DNA from: Plicaturopsis crispa FD-325 SS-3
Taxonomy: Eukaryota; Basidiomycota; Agaricomycetes; Amylocorticiales; Amylocorticiaceae
Reading direction: 5' to 3'
Length of the DNA: 64,000 nt
Assembly (NCBI GenBank): GCA_000827205.1
Contig: KN832560.1
Span: 1,020,743-1,084,742, forward strand
Within the stretch, counting starts at the first letter, position 1. The number at the start of each line of letters is the position of its first letter. Position numbers and translations under genes: made by a program. Below the pieces are notes generated by a model. The model was not told the origin of the DNA. It made no database searches and saw nothing but the letters and a program-made list of their open reading frames with translations. Of the stretch, positions 1 to 9,342 are shown piece after piece.

Positions 1-936
1 GAGGGGTACTTGCCACGGATCTCGAACGTGTATATGTACCCCGGGACGTCCGACTGCGAGCGCGACTTCTCCATCTCACTGCGCAGCGCAATGCGTGTCT
101 CGTCCTGTAAATAGTCCGGCACCCAGTCTAACCGCCAGCATCAGCATTACGCAACTCCCGCCCAAGACGCGAACGAACGCACCGGCAAACTTGATCCACT
201 CCCCGTTCTTGCGCGCGTAGAACCCGCTCTGGCCGAGCACCTCCTTTGTGTGCTGGAAGCAAAAGCGCTCGACGTCGGGGTCAATGGCGTCAAGCGGCGT
301 GCCCGTCTTCACCAGCCGCGTGCATTGCTTGCCCGCCTTTGTCTGGCCGGCGCACTGCACGCACGCGCCCGAAGCTGCGCTGGACGAGGAGGGCGAGGGC
401 GGCGAGGAAGCCGCGCGCGGGCGGTTCGGCTTGATGTCGTCGCTCGCAAGCGGGGGCCGGAGCTTCGGTGGATTCGATGGCGCGGGGGAGGCTGCGGGTG
501 CTGCGGATGCGGAATGGGCACGAGGCGGTAGTGCGGGCGTGGCGAGGCCGAGGGCTGGACGCGCGTCTTGGGGCACGGGCGGTGCGAGTGCGTGCTTCAT
601 GGTCAATGACTGCTGGTGATTATGATATGGTTCTGGCATCGCTGGAGGGCGCGGCAGCGGCGCCTGGGCGTTATTTCCATCCTGCCATCGATTTCTAGAT
701 GGACCGGGGACAGGAAACGAAAGCGGGCGCGATCCGGGATAATGGGGTGGGGGATCGGGATAGTTTCGCGCATACGCCTCCGAGTGCGCGTTCACATGGG
801 CTTGGGGTATAAATCCACCAATGAAACCCTGCACGGCATGCGTTCTGGTGGTGTTCTTGCTGGGCTTTCCGGCGAGTGCGAGCGCGTCGAAGGACTGCAC
901 GAGGTCGTCGCGCCGCTCTGGCGAGCGGGAGGTCAT
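1..936 (-). CDS. GIY-YIG (T5orf172/MUG113-like) domain protein, 3' part off the window
   Basis: The ATG at 936 opens a proline- and serine-rich N-terminus of about 185 residues. A cysteine motif follows (CVQCAGQTKAGKQCTR, then FCFQH), typical of fungal proteins that carry a T5orf172/GIY-YIG domain, related to the S. pombe meiotically up-regulated mug113. An intron at 128-182 (55 nt, GT-AG) joins ...WIKFA to DWVPDYLQDETRIALRSEM and then PGYIYTFEIRGKYP, which is the start of the GIY-YIG fold. The rest of the domain lies beyond position 1, so catalytic residues cannot be judged. The family is predicted to be nuclease-like; its role in fungi is largely uncharacterised. It is transcribed divergently from LCP5. 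Confidence 0.75.
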
Positions 937-1487
937 AATTGATGGATGCCTATGTCTTGTCTATTCCATTGACTGACACGATCAAACGAGGCGTAGCGGG
1001 TGGTAAGAGGTAAAGAGGGAAATAAAGGAAACAGAGCGATGCGACTCGGAGGCGGGGCGGTAAGCTTGAGCTGGTCCATGGACCGGTATTATGGACTCGG
1101 GCCGTAGACCTGGGCATATAAAAAGTTCAAATTCCTGCCAAAACTTTTCAAAAATGCTTGCCATCTACCACCAACCGTCCTTTTTCTCTTCTCTAGTGTC
1201 CGGTCTACGTCCACCATAAATCGAGGGTCAATTGGTGAGTGCATAGGCTATGCTTTGTTTTTTCTCGATTCGAAAGATGAAACGCACTGGGCTCTGAGGA
1301 CAAAGTTCCTTGAGGTTACGCACTACGCTCACAGAGCGGCGGCCTAGAAAACCGTTAACTGATCCTCTCTATCTCACTATTCTCTGTAGTGGATGTGGAT
1401 GTGACGCTAATCGTCGTTTTTCCAGATTGATTCCGCCTTGGACGAAAATTTTTCGGGTCGATCTCTGTACCCACGAGCCCATACGCT
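937..1487. promoter_or_regulatory. Shared divergent intergenic region
   Basis: These 551 bases separate the start codons of the divergent GIY-YIG and LCP5 genes. No coding exon is supported here, so it must hold both 5' UTRs and promoters. I could not assign a defined TATA box or operator. Confidence 0.5.
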
Positions 1488-2765
1488 ATGGACGGTGAAG
1501 ATGACGGCCAGCAGGCCTTTTGCGATACTGTCGACGAGATGACACGCAGTATGGCATCCGTACGCGAGACGATCAAGTCACTTCGAGACAAGTCAGTTCT
1601 CAGTGAACCGTGCTTCAGGGCGAATGCTTATTTTTTCATCTTCACTTCCAGACAAATCAACACGCCCAACGATCTCGACACCAAAGACGGCATATCGCTT
1701 TTGTCTCTGAAGCACCATGTCATGCTGTCGTATCTCCAATCCCTCGTCCTCCTGGGCGCACACCGTGCAGCGGGGCACTCGCTTGCGACCCGCACACCGC
1801 CCGAGCTCCCGTTCAGCGCCATCGAGCGCGGGCCGCGTGGTGCCGACCCGGGTGACCTTGTCGACTCGATGCTCGAGGGACGTGTCGTGTTGGAAAAAGT
1901 CAAGGCCCTCGAGGGTCGCATGAGATACCAGATCGAGAAGCTCGTCCGTGTCGCTGAAGAAGTGCCAAACGCACAGAATAACAACGTCATCGACGGTACG
2001 TCCCCGAACGCTCTTTGTACCAGATAGTCATTCTAACGTTCCGCCGACCCCTCAGACCCACTGGCATTCCGGCCCAACCCGCAAGCGCTGATGGACAACG
2101 ACTCCGACTCCGGCCAAGAATCGGACAGCGACGCAGGGGGCCACGGCGGCGACGGGATCTACCGCCCGCCCAAACTCGCGCCGATGCCCTACACCGAGAC
2201 CACACGTGTAACCAAGGGCGGCGAAGCCAAATCGCGGCGGAAGCCGCTCCCGTCCGCGCTCGCCTCCCTCGCCGCCGAGGACCCGTCGCGCCCGCACATG
2301 GAGTCCACCTCCGGGCTCGGTACGGGCGGCGGCGGCGCCTCGCGCTCCGCGCGCGCGCGCGAGATTGCGCGGATGAACGAGTTCGAGGAGGAGAACTTCA
2401 CGCGGCTGGTGCTGAAGAAGAAGGACGCGAAGCGGCGGCAGCGCGACGAAGAGGATATTGCGCTGGGCGGGTCGGGCGGCATCCGTGGTCTGCGCCGTGG
2501 AGGTGGGTTCGAGGATGCGTTTGGGGATGTGTTGAGGAGTGTGGGGCGAAAGAAAGAGGGGGCATTGGGTGATGGGTACGAGGAGCTGCGGAAGCGTGGT
2601 AGGAAGGGGGATGTGTTAGAGAGGTCAAGAGCTAGGAGAGAAGGCGGGGGTGGTGTGGATGATGATGGCGACGTGGAGGAGGGACCTCGGCCAAAGAAAA
2701 GGAGTAGATTCGAGAAGGAGGCGCAGTCCCTGAAGAAACGGACTGCAGCAAAGTCGAAGAGATAG
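1488..2765 (+). CDS. LCP5: Sas10/Utp3/C1D family protein, Lcp5/neuroguidin-like U3 snoRNP factor
   Basis: Three exons (1488-1591, 1652-1995, 2056-2765) join in phase to give 385 residues. The first 130 residues form the helical Sas10/Utp3/C1D domain (SLLSLKHHVMLSYLQSLVLL, then a long helix ending in RMRYQIEKL). An acidic linker follows, then YRPPKLAPMPY, a conserved motif of this family, and a very basic, Arg/Lys-rich tail ending KKRTAAKSKR. Lcp5 acts in the nucleolus in the small-subunit processome for 18S rRNA maturation. Domain order and length fit fungal Lcp5/NGDN proteins. The gene is convergent with the uracil-DNA glycosylase gene, with only 126 bases between the stop codons. Confidence 0.88.
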
Positions 2766-2891
2766 TATTCCTATTTCATGTTCGCGCCTTCGTCGAGAAT
2801 ACACCAGGGCATTAATGTTACAGATATTGTTGTACGTTCATTGCCCATGCTACAGTCAGTGTGAAACACAACTCCCACCGAAACACGCTGG

Positions 2892-4162
2892 TCAAGCCTT
2901 TTTTGCAGTCCTGCTCGCACTGATGACCTCCCAATCCACCTCTCCGTCCGGCCCATACCTCTCTCTTAGCCACTCGTTCGCGAGCTTGAAGTGACCGTTC
3001 CCCAAGAACCCCCGGTACGCCGACAAAGGACTAGGATGTGCCGAGCGCAACACCAAATGCTTGCTCTGTCATCTCTCCCCCATAAGTGCTCCTCACCATA
3101 GAACACTACTACAAACAACGCGCACCTCGTCAATACCGACGCTTTTGCACGTCTTCTGTGCGGGCAGGCCCCACGCCATGAACACCACGCCGCGCGCACC
3201 CTCCCGCGCCATCACAGCGCGGAGCGCCTCCGCCGTGAACGTCTCCCAGCCTTGCCGCGAGTGCGACGCCGCCGCGTGCGCGCGGACGGTCAGGGCGGCG
3301 TTGAGCCAGAGCACGCCGTTCTGCGCGAGAGGCGTTAGGTCGCTAACAGAGGGGTCGGGAAAGTCAGGTCACAGGTAGAGTAGAAGGTGATAATGACGAC
3401 GGACCCGGACGACGGCACGACGAAGGACGGGTAGTCGGCCTTGATCTGCTTGTAGATGTTTTTAAGAGAGCCTGGCGGCTTTGTTGGATGCTGGACGGAG
3501 AACGATAGTCCTGATGCGCCGCGTATTGAGTTAAGTACAGGTGTAGCACAACGAGTACAAGAAGACATACCATGGGCTTGCGCGACATTGTGATACGGGT
3601 CTTGGCCTAATATAACGACTTTAACGGCATCGAGTGGGGTCAACCGTGACCACGAATATATATCTTGTACTATTCTGGGGTGAGCGGATACACGCGTTGT
3701 AAGAACGACCATGGACGTACACGGTGGATATATGGTGTGCGAGCGATGCTCCGATTCCAAGAACTTCTTCAGCTAGCTCGGGCATTCAATACTGTGCTCG
3801 AAGTATAATTAAGGTAAAACGTACTTTGACGAAGTAAGGTTTTCTAAACTCTGGTTTTAGTGCAACCACCCAGCTCGTACCCATAGTATCTTGTTCAAGA
3901 GATTCAAGTGTGGATCGTACGTCGGAGGTGGGTGGCTGGGCCTCGTCTACTACCGCGTCCGTGGTAGCCGAAGTGCTAGCAACAGGTCCGTCCCTACGTT
4001 CTCATATACTGTCAGACAGATGTCCACTTGAAATACGCGTAATGGGCTGATAGAAGGGCACCTAGTCGCGTCCTCGTCCAAGTTATTGACCTTCCTGCGC
4101 TTGATCGATTTCGACGATGCAACCGCGGTGGCGGCGCGTTTGGCGGTGCCTTTCAAACTCAT
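2892..4162 (-). CDS. UNG1: Uracil-DNA glycosylase (family 1)
   Basis: Seven exons (4162-4062, 3975-3825, 3772-3723, 3674-3571, 3510-3405, 3342-3126, 3059-2892) join in phase to 298 residues. The catalytic water-activating loop GQDPYHN is intact, as are the GLSFSV uracil pocket, the [13 protein letters not shown] strand and the [13 protein letters not shown]-intercalation loop, so the enzyme should be active. It excises uracil from DNA in the nucleus and mitochondria to start base-excision repair. The N-terminus holds a basic stretch (KSIKRRK), a plausible nuclear signal. The start ATG at 4162 is favoured because it directly precedes this basic segment. Confidence 0.93.
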
Positions 4163-4377
4163 TGTGAGTTGGCTTGAGGATATCTGTCGCGTTCCACTTT
4201 GAAGGTACAGTCGAATGAGAGAAAAGCTCAGTGTCAATTATGTAGAGAGGAGAAATTGAGAGATTGGCAGACGCGTCCGCCGCGAAACTGCTGTTATGGC
4301 GGCCACGTAGAATTTGACGTCCTTCAACGCGTCGCGCCACCGCGTCTTTCCCTTCTACCTCCAGCGCCGCCATAAAC

Positions 4378-5777
4378 ATGTCCGACATATCGCATAGCGC
4401 GCAGTTTTCCGAGCGTACATACCGCATGTCAAGGGCGTAACAGCACTATCTGAATCACTTTACAGTCGCTTTGGCCACTCAGGTGCCAGCAATATGACGC
4501 CACACGTTCGCTCACCAGTGGCGGCGAGAACAACTTGAACGTCCAGCATAGTGAGCACGCCGAAATACCTTTTAGTTTCATTTGCTGAAGGTACACCTCT
4601 TTGAAGAAATGATGGTGGGCTGTTCCGGCACAGCGCTTTGGCTGCTGGCTCGGAAGGAGGTCAAAGCGGGCCACCCAATAGGTATTTGACCCCTTCCAAG
4701 ATTTTGTTGCTGAAAGAGCATTAACAAATTAAACTGCAGCTCTCTCACCCCCCGCACCCACTTCACTACTAGCTGCTCAACCTGTGCAAGCCCAGAATGG
4801 ACAGCGTATTGAATCGCCTCCGGTGCGTACCTGCTGCATACGGCCATGTCATTTACATCATACTTAACGCCACGAACACGCGTTCAGCTCACCCTTCCAT
4901 TCCTCCCTGGAGGAGAGAAAAGCGTCAATAGAGCGGCGCATGAACGAGTATGAGGCCAAGATACGAAAGTACCAGTAAGTGGCGTATCACTCTCGACTCC
5001 AGAAGCACAAGAGCTGATGTCTTTTAATGTAGAGAGAGGTTGGATAGATTGGCTGACGAGGCCGAGGCACTCGTGCGAGAAACTCGTGCAGCCCGTGAGG
5101 GTCCATGGTCGATACCTACCGCAAACGCCACTCCCTCAGCATCCCCTGACGCATCCACGATCTACACCCCTCACACTCCAATCTACACTCCTGTCATAAG
5201 GCTTGCCAATGGCAGCTCGCTACGCGGGCTTCAAAGAGCTGGAGCGTTCTACTTACAGCCCGACAAGCCTGCCATAAACTCTGACTCGCTTGCAGGCTAC
5301 GCGGGCACCGACTTTCCCGTCAACGAGCGGGCCGAATCATCTATCGATGCGTCTGCGCCATTCGTATCATTCTATAGCCTGGCCGGAAAGGTCGTCCGCA
5401 GAGCACGCATACCTGCGACGCTACCGCCTGAGACGCCACACTCGTTGACGCGCTGGGTGTCCATCAGGGACGACCGCGGGGTCTTGCAACGTTACCAGGA
5501 GGTGCTCATTAAGAAGGAGGAGGAGGACGAACCGACGCGGCCCGTTGAGGTGTGTGATGAAGACGGACAGGCGACTAGAGGTCAATGGGCGTCCGTCCCT
5601 AAGCGGGACCGGGAGGGCGAGGACGACCGCTCGGTGCTTGCGGATGCAGCGGGATCCTGCAGCTGTTCGTCTGCGCCTGGGTCCCAAGCAAGCTCCTCGT
5701 CGGGGTCGCCGAAGCGGAGGAAACTGAGCTTAGCCGAGGATTCGGACGGACGTCAAGAAGGCAATGGAGAGCTCTAG
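4378..5777 (+). CDS. Unidentified coiled-coil protein
   Basis: I do not recognise this family. Six exons (4378-4436, 4483-4550, 4607-4681, 4740-4822, 4913-4974, 5033-5777) join in phase to 363 residues. Phase agrees at all five introns, which supports the model. Residues around 95-140 form a charged heptad-like helix (ERKASIERRMNEYEAKIRKY, then ERLDRLADEAEALVRETRAA). The second half is low in predicted structure, with acidic KKEEEDEP, many serines and a PKRRKLSL nuclear-localisation-like motif near the C-terminus. The start codon lies 215 bases from the divergent UNG1 start. A nuclear role is inferred only from the basic motif. Confidence 0.68.
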
Positions 5778-6099
5778 TGGGAAGCGTAAAACACTGTACG
5801 CGAGTCACCCGGGGCATACTATGAGGTCTGGGACTTGTTTATCTATTCATTTGACCCCCTCACTGCTCTGCAAAATGTTGTTCATACTGTACAGTGTAAT
5901 GGCATTGTCTCAAATGGACTTCGGCAGTCCCCTTCTGCTCATCTACGCAACCAGAGCTTCGTTGAGGGATGGTCGATAACTGTGCTGTCGGCGACATACT
6001 GACATCAATTTCGACACCAGGTCTTGACCAGGTCAAAATATATTCTACATTGCAACTACATTGAGTACACTGCTCCTGCGATCGTACAAACATTCTTCT
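5778..6099. other. Convergent 3' intergenic region
   Basis: These 322 bases lie between two convergent stop codons. The short open stretches here have no domain or splice support. I see only 3' UTR-like, T-rich sequence. Confidence 0.6.
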
Positions 6100-7261
6100 T
6101 CAGTAGTATGGTGCATCCTTCAGCTTCACCACGCATTCTCTCAGCTTCTCTAGCGCCCAAGGCCCCTTCTCGGATTTCGCCCCGCCATTCAGTAGTACGA
6201 GGCACGCGACGAACAGCACGTACCACACCCGCTTCGTCTGCTGCCTCGGAAAGATCGTAAGCGGACCATCCGTGTAGGCTTCACAGAGCGCCTGCGAAGG
6301 ACCCGGCGGCAGCAGCAGCAGCGCAAGGAGCGTGTCGCCCCAAATTACGTGCGTCAGGATACGCGGATGGAGGAAAACGATGGACGGCTCGGAACCGGGG
6401 GGCACGGAGAGCCACACGTCCTCGGCGCCGCCTGTGACAGACACGAGGCTCGGGACCTCCACGTCGTCAAAGAGGAAAAACCCGATCGCACGGCTGAGGT
6501 AAAGTCGCGCATCGGCGAGCTCAGGGTACGTGGGCTCGAGGGCATCGATGATCTTCTCGAGGAGCGGCGTGAAAGCCTCCTGCCACGTGAGGGCGTGCTC
6601 GTCGAAGGTGAACGCGGACGATAGGAGGGAGGAGGTTGGCGCTGCTGCGGAAGCTTCGGGTACGCCGAACCAGTCGTTCTGGATCGCGTGCAGCTGCTTC
6701 AGGTATACGCCAAGCTGCAGATCTAGTCGCACGTCGTCCACCTCCGATAACCGCCCTTGATCCCGCGCATGTGCGAGAGTCATGACATTCGGTCCGGGGA
6801 CGTACGGGTGCGCGAACAGCGCGTAGTAATAAGGCAGAACATCTAGGGATGTCGAGAATGTATGCAAGGCGGGTATCGGAATGGATGTCTGGGTCGCGAT
6901 AAGATTGTGCAGCACCTGGAGCAATTCCAGAGGCAAAATCGGTGCCGGAGATGGTGGAGGGTTCGGGTGTGACAGGAGAAGGAGATATGTGAGATTGTCA
7001 TCTGTTGGGGCAGAGACATGCAGTAGGTATGATTTTGTAGTCGGTGAATAACTTCGTATTTCAGAATCACTCCACGGTAGACGGATTGTGATTGATACGG
7101 ACATACCTGTAGCCATCGTCTCTGCTTTCTTCCAGCGACGATATGATATACGAGGGGTCAAAATGGACATTGATAACCTGCTGCGCCTGCTTAAGCGTCA
7201 GGTCGATGGGCTGCGTTGAGCCGGAATGGGCATCCGCAGGCTGCTCCTGCGTGATGTGCAT
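6100..7261 (-). CDS. Aminoglycoside-phosphotransferase-like protein, probable pseudokinase
   Basis: Two exons (7261-7107, 7051-6100) give 368 residues. Features of the APH/choline-kinase-like fold are visible: a central strand ending in a partner loop (PYYYALFAHPYVPGPNVMTL) and the helix LQLGVYLKQLHAIQNDWFG, which is characteristic of APH C-lobes. The canonical catalytic loop (HGDxxxxN) is not found at the expected place; the region reads IVFLHPRILTHVIWGDTLLA. The family assignment is therefore by fold pattern, and catalytic activity is doubtful. Similar uncharacterised APH-like genes are expanded in mushroom genomes. Its start is 198 bases from the divergent PDCD5 gene. Confidence 0.6.
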
Positions 7262-7459
7262 CCTGCCGTGTCGTACTTTGACAAGATTATACGGTAGCGG
7301 CCTAAGAACTAGATGCGCGGTGCAAAGAAAGTGTGTGCTGTAGGGCTGCAGTCGATAAGATTTTAAGATTTTAGATGGAAGTCAAGAGCAAGAAATCTGA
7401 GTTCCCGGTCAATCGATCTTTGACTTGTACCACCACCTCCACGCCCATTATATCGCACG

Positions 7460-8011
7460 ATGAACCAACTCCCCGAAGGATTAACGGCCCAGGCGCCACC
7501 TCAGCAGGGCGCTGAAGGCCAGAACCCTGCAGAACAACAAGCGAAGCAGCAACAGGAGGAACAGATGCGCCGTGATCTAATGGCCACTGTGCTGGACACC
7601 GCTGCCCGCGAACGACGTGCGCACCGTCATCCTGATGCCATACATACGCACGGTCTAAAAAATTCATACGCGTAGTGGCGCGCATAGCGCTTGTTAGCCC
7701 GGAGCGGTCGCGGCAGATCGAGTCGATATTGCTGCGTCTCGCGCAGTCGGGCCAATTGCGGGGTCGCGTGAGCGAGAGCCAGCTCATAGATCTTCTGGAG
7801 CAGGTGCGTTGGCAGAATTTAGTACCAGGCATACGGAATAACTGGACGTTCGCCATATAGGCAGAAGAGGCGCAAGGGAAGTCGGTGTCGACTAAGAAGA
7901 GGACAATTGTGGTGCGTCAATATCAATGGCTTCATCCTCGATTGAACCTCACGGCTATGACCCCAGTATCAACGGAGAAAAGACTTTGACGACGACGACT
8001 GGGATATATAA
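7460..8011 (+). CDS. PDCD5/TFAR19 family DNA-binding protein
   Basis: Four exons (7460-7616, 7676-7803, 7861-7911, 7967-8011) give 126 residues, the usual length. Diagnostic sequence includes a Gln-rich start, RRDLMATVLD, AARERLARIALVSPERSRQI and the C-terminal YQRRKDFDDDDWDI. The eukaryotic family is linked to apoptosis and to the tubulin-folding chaperonin; archaeal members bind DNA. Every intron is 49-60 nt with clear GT-AG ends, and the phases agree. The last exon codes for only 14 residues but carries the conserved acidic tail, so it cannot be omitted. Confidence 0.92.
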
Positions 8012-8347
8012 CACGCAAGACTGTATCCAACTGTATCATAACGTTCTCCTCCTACATAGCTACGCATCCTCTGGATTTTTTCATCGTTGTGCTGATCTGC
8101 GGTGTCAGTCCTTAGGAACCATCTTCTCTGGGCTCTGTCATGAGCTTACATGGATAATGCGTGCCAGTGACCGATGCGGATTGAAGAATGAAGTACACAA
8201 GACTAGGATGATATATATAACAACTCAGCAATGTCCTGCCAGTGTCCGTACAACCCGCATAACCTCATATACGCCTGAAAGGCGTGCCCTTATTTTAGCT
8301 TGAGGCGCGGAGGCACTCAAAAGACGACGCACGGTCTACGAATATCT
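8012..8347. other. Convergent 3' intergenic region
   Basis: These 336 bases lie between the PDCD5 stop and the stop of the small secreted protein gene. No supported coding exon is seen. Confidence 0.55.
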
Positions 8348-8821
8348 CTAGCAGCACTGCAAAGAAGATGAATAGGTCAGCTCTCTGTTGATTTAGCTGA
8401 TGAAGCTGATTGGAAGTGTTGTGGGATTGTAGACTGCACATAACCGAAAGCCGGTTGCACACGAAACATGGCACTCACGTATCCACAGCAGTAGCAGTCA
8501 TCCGGGTCGTCTCCCGGGCAAATCGCACAACACTCGGCCTCCGTGTCATTGTCGTCCCTCTTGAATAGGTTCGCGAAATCTGCTGGACTGGTGTTGCGAG
8601 CGGTTACCTCTCGGCCACTGGTCGTGCGGAGGGTCACTAGTCCACAGGTATGCCATGAGCTGATACGGCCAGAGGCGTAGATGGTAAACCGACGTACACT
8701 CTGAGAAAATCGACGTCTCTCGGACGGCGCGTTTGGGTACATCTCCGGCTGTGTAACCTGGACGTGCGCTCGCGAACGCTGCGAGCAGTACTACGAGAGT
8801 AGTGATGATAAAAGAGCGCAT
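8348..8821 (-). CDS. Small cysteine-rich secreted protein with Kex2-type propeptide sites
   Basis: Three exons (8821-8698, 8636-8479, 8356-8348) join in phase to 96 residues. Residues 1-19 are a clear signal peptide (MRSFIITTLVVLLAAFASA). Two dibasic Lys-Arg sites follow: VPKR near residue 30, and LFKR shortly before the C-terminal domain. After the second KR only 28 residues remain, with eight cysteines arranged CC-x2-C-x7-C-x-CC-x2-CC in an acidic context (PGDDPDD). The last exon contributes just Cys-Cys-stop. The layout is that of a secreted prepropeptide processed by a Kex2-like protease, giving a compact disulfide-rich peptide. Function is unknown; an effector-like, signalling or antimicrobial role would be inference. 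The exon 1-2 junction is the least certain. Confidence 0.62.
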
Positions 8822-8993
8822 TGTAAAGAACGGCTTGGGTAAGAAGACGGGGTTGGACCGGGGCAGCTGCAGACAGGTACGAGGATCAACAAGAGCTGTA
8901 GCGCCTGCCTTTGTATCTCTAGAAATCGCTATGGGACCGGAGCTGTTGACGGGAGGAACAGAGCATCGACGGGCGACCGATGTGGGTCTCTTG

Positions 8994-9000
8994 CTATATA
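8994..9000 (-). promoter_or_regulatory. Possible TATA box of the small secreted protein gene
   Basis: On the minus strand this reads TATATAG, about 173 bases upstream of the ATG at 8821. The rest of 8822-9342 (PAN2 3' flank and this promoter) shows no coding exon. Confidence 0.35.
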
Positions 9001-9342
9001 CACACGGAGATAAAAGCACAGATCATCTGGCATCAGACACCGAAGCTGGCCATCAGTGGCCATCCCGCCGTATCATGAGCTCGCAACCATGTGCACGGCT
9101 CCATTTCTCGCACATGCCACTTCAACGGACAAGGTGGACAAGCACAGCAGATCAAGGTTCTGCATGTACAGCTTAGCGACACGCACTCTCAGGTCTGGCC
9201 CTTGTCGCATTGCGGCACCGCGAATACCAAAATCGAACGGGGGCGCATGGAAGATATAATCCCGAAGATGTAATAAACATTGGGCATCGAGTCGATAGGT
9301 AGAACACACATGATCCAGTAATTAGTATCGGCGGGGAAGATG

